Source of the DNA: Nitrosomonas sp. Nm34
GTDB taxonomy: Bacteria; Pseudomonadota; Gammaproteobacteria; Burkholderiales; Nitrosomonadaceae
Length of the DNA stretch: 64,000 bases
Direction of reading: 5' to 3'
NCBI RefSeq assembly: GCF_900113925.1
Contig: NZ_FORD01000016.1
Location: 1-64,000, forward strand
Part shown: positions 8,582 to 17,918 of the stretch, in pieces
How the letters are laid out: each line of letters opens with the position of its first letter
How positions within the stretch are numbered: position 1 is the stretch's first letter
Position numbers and translations under genes: made by a program
The notes under the pieces: model-generated
Databases searched by the model: none
What the model was told of the DNA's origin: nothing
Seen by the model: the letters and a program-made list of their open reading frames with translations, nothing else

Positions 8582-9003
8582 TTTTTCTATTTGATAACGT
8601 TAATCAAGGAAATTCTGACCGTTGTCTCATGCAAGCTGATGCATGATAGACAAGGATTCTGCCACATCTTGGCGGAGGCGGCAAGCAAGTATTCTGCTCT
8701 TTTATATGTTAAGTCACTGAAAGTGCTAGATCAAATTCGTTGACGTCAATATTTGACTGAGAAATATATATATTATCTATTTACCAGAATTTCGTGGTAA
8801 AACTGTTGTCTTTAACCTGCGACAAAGGATGGCGCCGCGGTTTGACTGAGCTCTTGTGACGATCTTTCCGATGAATTGCTTATTTTATTGAGTCAAATAC
8901 TTTGTAGTCAATCTATATCGATACATGCGTAATAGACACAAGACTGAGCTGACCGAACTCGGTGCAATGGCAATAATTAGTTTGTAAGACCTCAGATGCT
9001 ATA
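8582..9003. promoter_or_regulatory. Divergent intergenic region FNT / gshA
   Basis: These 422 bases hold the promoters of two divergent genes. A possible plus-strand promoter is TTGACG (8740-8745) with TATATA at 8765-8770, but the spacing of 19 is long. A second TTGACT lies at 8753-8758. I see no clear operator or hairpin. Confidence 0.3.
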
Positions 9004-10344
9004 ATGAATTATTCTTATTACATAAATTACTCTATGTCGGTACCTCATCTTACCACTGCATTACGTGGTCCGATTCTTGAACTGGAAAGACGTATTCTGG
9101 AAGCTATGCCTACGATTGAGCACTGGCTACGTGGTAAATGGCAGAATTACAGCATTCCTTTTTATTGTTCGGTCGACTTGCGTAACAGTGGTTTTAAACT
9201 CGCGCCGGTTGATACTAATCTCTTTCCGGGTGGATTCAATAATCTTAACCCAGAATTTTTACCACTCTGTGTTCAAGCGATGATGGCTGCCGTTGAAAAA
9301 ATTTGTCCTGATGCACATAGCATATTGTTGATACCGGAAAGCCATACTCGCAATATCTTCTACTTACAGAATGTTGCCGTATTACGAGACATTATGCGGC
9401 ATGCCGGTATGCATGTTCGTATTGGTTCTCTGATGCCGGAAATAACCAGTGCGACTACGATTTCTCTTCCAGATGGAAATACTCTTGTTTTGGAACCGAT
9501 ACAACGCAAAAATAATAGGTTGTCTGTGGACAATTTCGATCCCTGTGCTGTTCTGCTTAATAACGATCTTTCTAGTGGTATTCCTGATATATTGAAGGAT
9601 CTTGAGCAGATTGTTATCCCGCCATTATCTGCAGGCTGGTCGACGCGCAGAAAATCTCAGCATTTCTTTGCTTATGATAGTGTGGCCCAAGAATTTGCTG
9701 AATTAATCGGAATTGATCCATGGCTTATCAATCCTTATTTTAGCTCTTGTGGCAAAATTGATTTTCGAGAGAAAAAAGGTGAGGAATGCGTTGCTGCTGC
9801 CGTAGATGAGATATTGAAAGATCTGCAGGAAAAATATGCTCAATATGGTGTTAAAGAAAAGCCATTCGTAATTGTCAAAGCTGATTCAGGTACTTATGGC
9901 ATGGGTATTATGACTGTTAAAGATAGCGCAGATGTCTATAAGCTTAATCGTAAGCAGCGCAACAAAATGACCATAATCAAAGAAGGTCTGCCAGTCACCC
10001 GTTTATTGGTACAAGAAGGAGTATATACCTTCGAGAGCATCAATCATGCCGTTGCGGAACCTGTGATCTACATGATAGACCGCTATGTGGTGGGTGGATT
10101 TTATCGAGTTCATACCGGTAGAGGAGCTGACGAGAATCTGAATGCTCCAGGGATGCATTTTGTCCCGTTGGCTTTTAACACTTCCTGTGTTTTACCTAAC
10201 CACACCGCGCTCCCAGATGCCGCGGTGAATCGGTTTTATGCTTATGGCGTAGTAGCACGATTGGCATTATTGGCAGCTGCGCTAGAGTTGGAGCGGCATT
10301 TGGCAGATATTTCTGACCCCTCTTTAGAAGCATTGCAGAGTTAG
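9004..10344 (+). CDS. gshA: Glutamate-cysteine ligase (GshA, ferrooxidans/betaproteobacterial type)
   Basis: A 446-residue protein of the single-domain GshA family found in Acidithiobacillus and betaproteobacteria, unlike the E. coli enzyme. Recognisable stretches are the opening PHLTTALRGPILELE, VDTNLFPGGFNNL (about residues 75-87), and KADSGTYGMGIM near residue 300, a likely nucleotide-binding loop. It joins glutamate and cysteine, the first step of glutathione synthesis. The gene for the second step follows 5 bases after its stop. The ATG at 9034 (MSVPHL) is an alternative start that may fit relatives better; neither has a good ribosome binding site. Confidence 0.85.
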   Translation: MNYSYYINYSMSVPHLTTALRGPILELERRILEAMPTIEHWLRGKWQNYSIPFYCSVDLRNSGFKLAPVDTNLFPGGFNNLNPEFLPLCVQAMMAAVEKICPDAHSILLIPESHTRNIFYLQNVAVLRDIMRHAGMHVRIGSLMPEITSATTISLPDGNTLVLEPIQRKNNRLSVDNFDPCAVLLNNDLSSGIPDILKDLEQIVIPPLSAGWSTRRKSQHFFAYDSVAQEFAELIGIDPWLINPYFSSCGKIDFREKKGEECVAAAVDEILKDLQEKYAQYGVKEKPFVIVKADSGTYGMGIMTVKDSADVYKLNRKQRNKMTIIKEGLPVTRLLVQEGVYTFESINHAVAEPVIYMIDRYVVGGFYRVHTGRGADENLNAPGMHFVPLAFNTSCVLPNHTALPDAAVNRFYAYGVVARLALLAAALELERHLADISDPSLEALQS

Positions 10345-10349
10345 TTCCA

Positions 10350-11312
10350 ATGAAATTTGCTTTCATCGTAGATCAGCTTGATTCAATTAAAATAGAGAAA
10401 GACTCCAGTTATGTGATGATGCGTGAAGCTGCTGGCCGTGATCATCAATTGTTTGTCATGCAACAAGGAGATCTCATCTGGAATGAAGGCTTAGTCACCG
10501 GATTTTCACGAGAATTGACACTTACGCATCAAAAGGAGCAAAAACACCGTTGGTATCAGGAAGGTCCTCCGAAGAACATACCACTACAAGAATTTGATGC
10601 CGTATTAATGCGTAAAGATCCACCCTTTGACATGGAGTATGTATACAGCACTTATCTATTGGAGCTTGCTGAGCAGCAGGGCGCATTGATTGTCAACAGA
10701 CCAAAAAGTATACGAGATTATAATGAAAAGCTTGCCATTGCAAAATTTTCTCAATTTATTCCAGATACGTTGGTAACCAGACAAGAGTCTCTGCTGCGGA
10801 AGTTTCTTGATAAGCATGGAGATATCGTGTTAAAACCACTTGATGGAATGGGAGGTGCTAGCGTGTTTCGTGTTCATAGCGCTGATCATAATATTAGCGT
10901 TATTCTGGAAATGCTTACGCATTACAGTAAGCGCACTATCATGGCACAGCGTTTTCTACCCGAGATCAGCCAAGGTGACAAACGCATTTTACTTATTGCT
11001 GGAAAGCCTCTCCCTTTCGCACTCGCCCGTAAACCCAAACCGGGCGAGACGCGGGGCAACCTTGCTGCAGGTGGTATTGGTATAGCTCAACCATTATCTG
11101 AACGCGATCTTGAGATTGCAAATACTATAGGTCCACAATTGTATGAGCAGGGACTGATACTAGTAGGGCTTGATGTGATCGGTGATTCATTGACTGAAAT
11201 CAATGTTACCAGTCCCACAGGAATGCAAGAAATCACCAATCAGACTGGTTTTAACGTCGCAGGAATAATGATTGATGCGCTGGAAAGATGTGTACATGAC
11301 CGCCGAACATAG
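10350..11312 (+). CDS. gshB: Glutathione synthetase
   Basis: A 320-residue ATP-grasp enzyme of normal length for GshB. Marks include the N-terminal MKFAFIVDQLDSIK, the substrate segment VLMRKDPPFDMEY, VNRPKSIRDYNEKL, the ATP-binding lid VLKPLDGMGGASVFR and the C-terminal EINVTSPTGMQEI. It adds glycine to gamma-glutamylcysteine. The 5-base gap to gshA indicates co-transcription. No terminator was seen after it; the following DNA holds a broken gene on the other strand. Confidence 0.93.
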   Translation: MKFAFIVDQLDSIKIEKDSSYVMMREAAGRDHQLFVMQQGDLIWNEGLVTGFSRELTLTHQKEQKHRWYQEGPPKNIPLQEFDAVLMRKDPPFDMEYVYSTYLLELAEQQGALIVNRPKSIRDYNEKLAIAKFSQFIPDTLVTRQESLLRKFLDKHGDIVLKPLDGMGGASVFRVHSADHNISVILEMLTHYSKRTIMAQRFLPEISQGDKRILLIAGKPLPFALARKPKPGETRGNLAAGGIGIAQPLSERDLEIANTIGPQLYEQGLILVGLDVIGDSLTEINVTSPTGMQEITNQTGFNVAGIMIDALERCVHDRRT

Positions 11313-11399
11313 GCAGCAACTGGTTATCGGGTAAATTGGAGGCAGCAGCGCCTTGTGGAGACGAGTTTTTTTATCATTTAGGCTCAGCCCGAACATATG

Positions 11400-12110
11400 C
11401 AGCTGCGCAGGTGAAATTATAAACACAGATCCGGCCTCGAGGATATTGGGAGGTGTCCCGCTTGCTGAGGGAGCAAATTGTTGTGCAGCACGCACAAAAT
11501 GTCGTAATGCTTGATTACCATTAATTTCCTTCTGGACAAATGGCGATCAGATAGGCACCTTTTTCATCAGGTCTTCATTTTCGTAGCGTTTCTGGCAGTT
11601 CTTATAACGTGACAAGTTCAGGTTCAATCTCTGTTTGTAAACATTTCAACACATCTGGCAAAAATTTGATTAAATCGATATCTCTATTATCAAGTAATAT
11701 TTTGTGGTTACGATCATTTTCCGTCTCAAGTTAAACCAATAGCATGTTGATACATAAACTCAACTGATTGGCAGAAAGTAAAATGGGGTGATCGGGCTTC
11801 TTTGCGACAAAGCGTGCCAGCCCTTCTCCTCATTCAATTAAGGCTAATCGTTGCTGAACTAGCGAGTGATCACTTGCAGTTGAGGCTGTGTCAGACAGCA
11901 AAAAAGGTCCAACAGCCAAGGCAATATCATCGACAAGTAATAGTGGTTTCTCTTCTTGTTCTTCAGATACAAAATCAGCGATGGTGACGGCTTTCTCGAC
12001 TGCAGGTGGTCTCGATACCTGCTGTACAATTCTGTCTGCTTCCAGATGATGAATTCGTATTATATAAGTGCATAACCCGTTTATCAAGCCGAGATGCTTG
12101 CCAGCCGAGG
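11400..12110 (-). pseudogene. hpnN: Remnant of hpnN, hopanoid-associated RND transporter
   Basis: The minus strand read across frames gives a broken internal piece of an HpnN-like MMPL/RND protein: VEKAVTIADFVSEEQEEK, then LLVDDIALAVGPFLL, DRDIDLIKFLPDVLKCL-like sequence (DIDLIKFLPDVL), EPELVTLxELPETLRK, and finally ALRHFVRAAQQFAPSASGTP with PNILEAGS. Stops fall at several points. These segments match the order of HpnN's second periplasmic domain. Both the N-terminal part and the C-terminal membrane part are missing. It lies downstream of hpnM in the same orientation, where hpnN usually sits. Family assignment is from recognition of the segments. Confidence 0.65.
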
Positions 12111-12167
12111 CAGTCAAGAGCAAGGCATGATAAAAGGTATTCCGATATACAACTGACGGGAGACCTT

Positions 12168-12310
12168 ATGGCTTATGCACAGCTTACCCTTGCGGAGAGG
12201 AATTATATCGAAATGCGTCTGAAACATGGGGATTCGCAGTTACCGCCATATGCTGGCGAACAGGAAGGCCAAACAACGCCATGCAGACAAACCCAAAGCC
12301 ATTAAAATGA
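12168..12310 (+). pseudogene. IS30-family transposase, N-terminal fragment
   Basis: The ATG at 12168 opens MAYAQLTLAERNYIEMRLKH, the typical IS30 helix-turn-helix start, preceded by GGGAG at 12158-12162. The frame degenerates after about 30 codons and ends near 12305. Confidence 0.65.
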
Positions 12311-12365
12311 CAATGGAGCTAGTGGGGCTCTATATGAATTTTAGTGAATATGGCATTATTGAGCA

Positions 12366-12735
12366 ATGAATAGTGAAACCTTGTTTAGTTTGGCTTTAGG
12401 CCTTCAGCCTTCAGCCTCCTTGGGAAGTTAAAGAAATAAAGTTTGTTCATGCTGAATTAAAGCGAAAAGAATGACGCCTACACGTTGGTTTTGCAGTAGA
12501 GGCACGATTTGCAGATGAAGCGGGAAACCTTTGCGGTGTTGATGACACAGTGGAGCGGACATGGCAGCACCTTAACTTCTTTGAGTATACTTGTTACTTG
12601 TATTGCGCGGTTGCCCGCATTGCAACCTCGTCAGGTATCGTAGTTAATGTCGCGGTGCCGAGGCACGCGCCAACAGTGGTTTTACCTTGCTGTTTGAAGC
12701 CCTGGCTTTGGCCATGATTGTTGGGGCATCAATTG
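12366..12735 (+). pseudogene. ISL3-family transposase, N-terminal fragment
   Basis: The ATG at 12366 opens MNSETLFSLALGLQPS. After frameshifts the sequence runs through WEVKEIKFVHAELKRKE, a degenerated zinc-finger region, CGVDDTVERTWQHLNFFEY and finally SGFTLLFEALALAM near 12665-12715. This order is that of ISL3 transposases. The rest of the protein is absent. Confidence 0.6.
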
Positions 12736-12740
12736 GGTGT

Positions 12741-13075
12741 ATTCAAGGAATGGGTGCATACCCTTACCTTTGACAATGGCAAGAAGTTTGCTAAGCATGA
12801 ACAGGTAGCAGATACTATCGAATGAACCATATTTTGCCAAACCCTATACTCGTGAGAGCGTGGCCAGAATGAGAACGCCAACGGGCTGCTACGTCAGTAC
12901 TTTCCCAAAGCAATGGTGCTGCTGAATGTGACTACCCAGCAGGTGTTGGAGGTTGCCCTCAAACTAAACAGCAGGCCAAGAAAGTGCTTGAGGTTTAGGC
13001 CGCCTTACGAGGTATTCCGCGAATTATCAGGCACAGATGCTGAAAAATTGGTGAGTTATGCATTTATTACTTGAA
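12741..13075 (+). pseudogene. IS30-family transposase, C-terminal fragment
   Basis: The segment begins VHTLTFDNGKKFAKHEQVAD, containing the second catalytic aspartate region of IS30. It then has ERGQNENANGLLRQYFPK with the third acidic residue region, and ends with LNSRPRKCLRFRPPYEVF. A stop at about 12822 breaks the frame, and the expected WERGANEN is altered. Confidence 0.75.
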
Positions 13076-13192
13076 TTCAAGTCCAGTATAAATTGCTATT
13101 AATGCTTAGCCAAGGTAAGGGATGAATAAATAACCAACCAGGCGACATGCTTGCAAGGTGTTCTCGCGGAGACAAGAATTTTCCTTAATACG

Positions 13193-13822
13193 CTAATTGT
13201 GCTCCGATTGAAGAATTTTTTGTTCAAGCATTGAAATCAAGGCTTGGAAGCCATCTCGCTTTAAGATTGCATTATATTCAGCCCGCTTCAGGGCGAGATC
13301 ACTGACACCGTCCACGAGAATATTAATAATACGCCAACCGTCTTTACTCTGATGCAATACATAATCAAAATTTATAGGATTACCATCTCCCGGAATCAAT
13401 TTACTACGTACTAATATCTGATCGCGTGGTAATGAGCGCCGTTCTATAACTTCAAAACGTTCTCCCTCATAGTGATCAAATCTTTCAGCATAAGTAGCAA
13501 TACTGAGTTTGCGGAAGGTTTCAGTGATTTTTTGTTGTTGTTCCCCATCTAGCTTATTCCAATTAGCTCCCAGTATTGAACGTATTATAGTATCTATATC
13601 ATGCGAGCGATTGATAACAGGTGTCATAAGCTCTAGGCGTCCGCGGTAGCCTAATTCATCCCCTTTTCTCATCGCCTGAATGAGTGTTTCCTGTAAACCA
13701 TGGATGACGTGTTCAGGGGTGTCAGATTGAAAATCCTGAGCGCTAGTCACAGCAGCCAGCGACAATAAAATTAGCGTAATTAAGACATATTTGATGTTTC
13801 GAAATTCAAGCAGAGATTTCAT
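13193..13822 (-). CDS. hpnM: HpnM, hopanoid-associated MlaC/Ttg2D-family periplasmic protein
   Basis: A protein of 209 residues with an N-terminal signal sequence (hydrophobic core about 13-27, cleaved near TSAQD) and a MlaC/Ttg2D domain: PEHVIHGLQETLIQAM, then a conserved FRKLSIATYAERF, and the C-terminal GWRIINILVDGVSDL. MlaC-type proteins carry lipids through the periplasm. In hopanoid clusters the family is called HpnM. The ATG at 13822 is chosen over one 33 bases upstream because it places the signal peptide at the usual distance. It overlaps the end of hpnB by 17 bases. Confidence 0.78.
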   Translation of the reverse strand: MKSLLEFRNIKYVLITLILLSLAAVTSAQDFQSDTPEHVIHGLQETLIQAMRKGDELGYRGRLELMTPVINRSHDIDTIIRSILGANWNKLDGEQQQKITETFRKLSIATYAERFDHYEGERFEVIERRSLPRDQILVRSKLIPGDGNPINFDYVLHQSKDGWRIINILVDGVSDLALKRAEYNAILKRDGFQALISMLEQKILQSEHN

Positions 13823-14927
13823 ATCGACGATTTTTCCATTGAGCACGCTCACCACGCCAGAATCGGAATGCTGACGTCCATGTCATCAGTAAAAACAAAG
13901 TACCGATAAGAGGAAGTGCAGCTATCCAAAGCGAGGAGCATTGGTAATAACGTAAAATGGGCAGATAAACAATGATCATGGCAATCCACGTTAATACGGC
14001 AGTAATAATTAAATAGGTTGTTAACGGAAGAAACAAAGATATTAACGGAGCAAACCAGAACATGCTTACCATAATCAATGTACAAGCAAAAAGTAATAAA
14101 GAAGAGTAATGTAATTGTGTATAAGCCGTTCGTGCCACCATATTCCAAATTGTTTTCATATCATCATAAACTCGATGACTACGAGCAGAATGACTAAGAC
14201 CGGTCCAAGTGAGCAAACCAGTATGCTTGATGCGGGATGCCAGCGTACAATCATCAATCAGTGCATCACGTAAACTGTCAAATGCGCCTATTGTTCGCAG
14301 CACATTCGTCTTGACCAATATACACCCGCCAGCTGCAGCAGCAATTCGCGAGCCAGGTTTATTAGCAAGCTGGAAAGGATAAAGCAATTTAAAGAAGAAC
14401 ACAAAGGCAGGCATCAATAAACGTTCAATAAAATGGTGAAGAGAGGGTTGTGCCATTAAAGATACAAAAGCTAGATTCTCTTCACGCGCTTTTTTGAGTA
14501 AAGCAACAACAATTCCTTGGGTAAGGGTAATGTCTGCGTCCAGTAATAATGTATAAGGCGTACGAACTTTACTGAGTCCTTGTTCTAAAGCCCATAATTT
14601 TCCACTCCAGCCAGTGGGCAGTGGTGTGCCGGATAATACTGTTGCTCCCCATTCCTGTGCTTGTTCAGCAGTATTATCATCTGATTGATCATCTATAACG
14701 ATGATGTGTAGGTTTAATCCTTGAGTGCTGAGCGCTGCTAATGTTTGCTGAATAAATGCCCCTTCATTGCGTGCAGGAATAAGCACGGTAATATCATCCA
14801 ATGATTGCTTTTCATCATTTATTGCATCTAAAGACTCTTGTGTGCTCCATGGTTGCCAAGGAACCAGCACTATTATCCACCAAAGAAAAGTACCTATAAA
14901 AGCTAGAAACGTAGCAAGCTCTATCAT
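13806..14927 (-). CDS. hpnB: HpnB, hopanoid-associated glycosyltransferase
   Basis: A 373-residue membrane-bound family 2 glycosyltransferase. An N-terminal helix (about 4-24) is followed by the catalytic domain with DITVLIPARNE, the donor-site IVIDDQSDDNTAE, the DxD-type LLLDADITL and a central acidic DALIDDCTLASRIK. The C-terminus has three hydrophobic segments (about 276-296, 304-326 and 335-352). It resembles the HpnB family of hopanoid clusters. Its exact substrate is not settled by sequence. It lies between hpnH and hpnM on one strand, so the three are probably one operon. Confidence 0.78.
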   Translation of the reverse strand: MIELATFLAFIGTFLWWIIVLVPWQPWSTQESLDAINDEKQSLDDITVLIPARNEGAFIQQTLAALSTQGLNLHIIVIDDQSDDNTAEQAQEWGATVLSGTPLPTGWSGKLWALEQGLSKVRTPYTLLLDADITLTQGIVVALLKKAREENLAFVSLMAQPSLHHFIERLLMPAFVFFFKLLYPFQLANKPGSRIAAAAGGCILVKTNVLRTIGAFDSLRDALIDDCTLASRIKHTGLLTWTGLSHSARSHRVYDDMKTIWNMVARTAYTQLHYSSLLLFACTLIMVSMFWFAPLISLFLPLTTYLIITAVLTWIAMIIVYLPILRYYQCSSLWIAALPLIGTLFLLMTWTSAFRFWRGERAQWKNRRYEISA

Positions 14928-15014
14928 CGCCTGATCTCAATCAACGGAATTAATTCAGGGTAAACATTGTTCTTCGTACTTTTATATAATAGGTTAAAAA
15001 TAGGCTCTACTATA

Positions 15015-16190
15015 CTAACTATCAGAGCGAGTTAGATTACTTGATGAAGCGGTTGGGGTACTTGTTGTTTGTTCAACTGTGACGGGTATTGGAAATTCCT
15101 TCTGCGACGAGGTACTTTCTCTTGAGGAGGTGGTTAAGTTCTTCTGAGAAGGATCGGGTGCCATAGGGCCGTCAAGACGCGGTCCACGCAGGCTTACGCG
15201 CATTGCTTTAAGCGGATGAGCGAATGTATCGTTAATCGCGGTTGGCTCGAATCCGCAGTGAGCCATGCAATTAGCACATTTCGGATTATTGCCTACACCG
15301 TATTTATCCCAATCTGTTTCCTCCATTAATTCACGGAAGCTGGCTGCATAACCTTCATCTACCAATAAATAACAAGGACGTTGCCATCCAAATAGATTGC
15401 GTGTGGGATTACCCCATGCAGTACATTGATAATTCTGATTACCTGCGAGGAAATCTAAGTAAAGACCGGAATGGTTGAATCTCCATGGTTGCTTTCTTTT
15501 TTTTCCTTCTTGAAAGATCGCTCGAAAAAGTCGCTTGCTAACCGATCGTTGCAAAAATACATCCTGACGTGGAGCATGTTCATAACTGAACCCAGGTGAT
15601 ACATTGATCCCTTCCACTCCTAATTCAGTGGCCGTGTCAAAAAATGCTGCAACTTCTTCTGCCGTTTCATTTTGAAAAAGTGTGCAGTTTACCGTAACCC
15701 TGAAGCCGCGCTTGAGCGCTTTTTGAATAGCTGGAATGACTTTATCATAAACTCCTTCACGACAAACAGATGCATCATGACGTTCTTTATTACCATCAAG
15801 ATGGATTGAAAAAGTAAAATAAGGGGAAGGGCGGTAATCATTCATCCGGTCTTCTAGCAATAATGCATTGGTACATAAATAGACGAATTTTTTTCGCTCG
15901 ATGATACCCTCTACAATTTGAGGCATTTCTTTATGGATGAGTGGCTCTCCACCAGCGATTGAAACAACTGGTGCTCCACATTCATCCACAGCTGATAGAC
16001 ACTCTTGAACGCTCATTCGGCGACGTAAGGTATCATCTGGATAATCAATCTTGCCACAACCAGCGCACGCCAGATTACATTGAAATAAAGGCTCCAACAT
16101 TAGTACTAAAGGATAACGTTTATTACCCTGAAGCTTCTGCTTTAATATATAACTACCTACACGGTATTTTTGTAAAAAAGGGACGCCCAT
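15015..16190 (-). CDS. hpnH: HpnH, radical SAM adenosylhopane synthase
   Basis: A 391-residue radical SAM enzyme with the cluster motif C38-x3-C42-x2-C45 (CNLACAGC), the SAM-binding VSIAGGEPL, and a C-terminal cysteine group CANCMAHCGFEP (about 304-315). HpnH attaches the 5'-deoxyadenosyl group to diploptene, the first step toward bacteriohopanetetrol. The last 45 or so residues form a serine- and threonine-rich tail outside the conserved domain. A good ribosome binding site (GGAGAG) precedes the ATG. No squalene-hopene cyclase gene is in the window. Confidence 0.88.
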   Translation of the reverse strand: MGVPFLQKYRVGSYILKQKLQGNKRYPLVLMLEPLFQCNLACAGCGKIDYPDDTLRRRMSVQECLSAVDECGAPVVSIAGGEPLIHKEMPQIVEGIIERKKFVYLCTNALLLEDRMNDYRPSPYFTFSIHLDGNKERHDASVCREGVYDKVIPAIQKALKRGFRVTVNCTLFQNETAEEVAAFFDTATELGVEGINVSPGFSYEHAPRQDVFLQRSVSKRLFRAIFQEGKKRKQPWRFNHSGLYLDFLAGNQNYQCTAWGNPTRNLFGWQRPCYLLVDEGYAASFRELMEETDWDKYGVGNNPKCANCMAHCGFEPTAINDTFAHPLKAMRVSLRGPRLDGPMAPDPSQKNLTTSSRESTSSQKEFPIPVTVEQTTSTPTASSSNLTRSDS

Positions 16191-16697
16191 TTAATTTCTC
16201 TCCGTTATTTTTAGTACCAATTTTATTTTTATCGCACGATAAATTAGGAATTCTCAACTTGTTCACAATTTGAACACTATCTTTTTCTTATTCTAGTTAA
16301 TTTGATGCAATATCATTTCTTTTTTTTTATGAAAAGAAAAAAGTTTCAATATAGCTTAATGAGAGCTATAGATAATAATGCTTTAAATAAAACCGCTATT
16401 CTATTTGTTATTATTCTACTAAGTGGCGATATGCTAGCATGTATATTTTATAAACCAAAGCAATGATTTTAGAATAAAAATATTAACTCTTCTAATTCCT
16501 GAAATTTATTTAGAAATCTGACAATCTGCTTTCAGCATATTTATATTTATATGCTAAATTTATTAGTGACAATAAATAATGGATGAAGGAAACAAACCGG
16601 AAAAGAGATTTTTATCATAAATAAATTTTCTTATTCGAGCGATACTTTCAGAATAATCTGCAATTATCTCTTTCCGGTCTGTATTGGTTATGAATTT
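16191..16697. other. Intergenic, AT-rich, with a long inverted repeat
   Basis: No gene was found in these 507 bases. ACCGGAAAAGAGA (16596-16608) and TCTCTTTCCGGT (16667-16678) form an inverted pair around 58 bases, ending 20 bases beyond the stop of the minus-strand lipoprotein gene. It may structure the 3' end of that transcript. The remainder is poly-A/T-rich. Confidence 0.4.
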
Positions 16698-17282
16698 CTA
16701 TTGATAGGATACGCCAAGCTTTTGCAGCGTTTCTTTGGTTAGCTGGCCATAGCCCATAGTAATATGGTTCTGTTTCTGAAAGTTTTTCAATGCAGTGATA
16801 GTTTTGGCCCCGCTTTTTCCATCAATTGCACCGGGATTAAATCCAGCATCCGCTAGAGCCTGTTGAACTTTACGAGTTAATTCAGGAGTTCCCTTGACAA
16901 CTTCGCTCAAATCTTCATACTTTTCAATGTGCTGTTCTGATTTTTTCGCCGGTGGCGGAATTTCGTTACTGAATGCAGATAAAGGGTCTTCAGATTCAAT
17001 TGATTCGTTTGGCATAGTATCAATGGTTTGATCAGCGGATATAATTGTCTCTTTAGAAGCTCCATCACTCTCATCTGGAATTGATTCAGGCGTGTCTTTT
17101 GTAGTATCTGCGGTTTTATCAGGCTCGGCTTTTGCCTCGGCTTTCTTCTCATCTTTCTGGAGAACTTCTGAGTTGCCTTGCTTTGCATCTACAATTTTTC
17201 CTCTCGGTTGGCAGCCCATTAAGCCAAATGCAAGCAATATTGAAAAAATTATCATTATCAGATTAGCAGTTTTTATTTTCAT
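16698..17282 (-). CDS. Lipoprotein with C-terminal peptidoglycan-binding domain
   Basis: A 194-residue protein with a lipoprotein signal (hydrophobic 8-20, lipobox LMGC with the modified cysteine at 24). An acidic low-complexity linker rich in Glu, Asp, Lys and Thr follows (about 30-130). The C-terminal PG_binding_1-type domain (about 135-190) includes VQQALADAGFNPGAIDGKSG and TALKNFQKQN. It is probably anchored to the outer membrane and bound to peptidoglycan. GAGGAGA precedes the ATG. It has no operon partner. The function beyond wall attachment is unknown. Confidence 0.75.
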   Translation of the reverse strand: MKIKTANLIMIIFSILLAFGLMGCQPRGKIVDAKQGNSEVLQKDEKKAEAKAEPDKTADTTKDTPESIPDESDGASKETIISADQTIDTMPNESIESEDPLSAFSNEIPPPAKKSEQHIEKYEDLSEVVKGTPELTRKVQQALADAGFNPGAIDGKSGAKTITALKNFQKQNHITMGYGQLTKETLQKLGVSYQ

Positions 17283-17918
17283 GCTGAAATTCTCCTCTCT
17301 AAATAAAATGGCTTAAAAATTTATTTTGATACACGCAAAAACTTTATCATAGGTACTTTTAATAATAAACTGAAATCGCTCCTAATATTTTATTTTTATT
17401 GAATAAATAATTATTGATTCGATTAACTAAGATTGTTTTAATTACTAAGCTAATCTCATGACAATAAGCTTGCGATTTGCGTTATATAACTAGAGCTGAG
17501 GTTACAAACTTTACCTGAATGAATGTGAAAAAATTGTAAGGAAAATTTGGGGGTGTAGGGCGAGTTGAATGGGCAGTGATAGGAATGCTGTTCATTATCC
17601 GGCATTTCTATCACTACCACTGGATGTAGTGACGAGGTTAATAAGAAATAAATTACAAAGAAAGAATATTGGGTACCGCTAAAAATCCATATTTGCGAGC
17701 ATCTGCTTCGTGGATTGCCTGTTTTTCTCGTTTCGTCGCAATATTTCGTTGTTCACAAAAAATGTTCCCTCACTTATCAGTTATAGGCTGCGCCAACATT
17801 TTTTGTTCTCGCCTGTCTTGTTTAGAATTTTAAATTTTTAGAGGCGCGCTATTATAAAAATAAGATAATAAAAGATATATAAATACCGTTCCCAACTGCG
17901 ATAAAAGCATGGAGGAGA
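17283..17918. other. Intergenic region with hairpin and a repeat element
   Basis: There is no gene in these 636 bases. A hairpin is formed by AGTGATAGGAATGC (17575-17588) and GCATTTCTATCACT (17602-17615), with one G-T pair. On the minus strand it lies beyond glcF and could end the glc transcript. A 178-bp-family repeat copy follows at 17672-17846. Confidence 0.45.
17672..17846 (-). repeat. 178-bp repeat family, copy 1 (inverted)
   Basis: It matches, as a reverse complement, the copies at 28104-28281 and 41182-41359 along its length. Shared blocks include ATATTTGCGAGCATC, the central TATCAGTTATAGGCTGCG and CTCGCCTGTCTTGTTTAGAA. The ends GGTACCGCTAAAAA and TTTTTAGAGG are inverted repeats. It is non-coding and lies between glcF and the lipoprotein gene. 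Confidence 0.75.

Larger units (their letters stand above)
12168..13075 (+). mobile_element. Mosaic of decayed IS30 and ISL3 elements
   Basis: From left to right the region carries the N-terminus of an IS30 transposase, the N-terminal third of an ISL3 transposase and the C-terminus of an IS30 transposase, all on the plus strand. The simplest reading is an ISL3 element inserted into an IS30 element followed by deletions. The block lies where the missing 5' part of hpnN should be. I did not find terminal inverted repeats. Confidence 0.7.

Noticed and set aside
11187-11495. 102-codon minus-strand ORF overlapping the end of gshB
   Set aside because: Only its first part is hpnN remnant; the rest is antisense to gshB.
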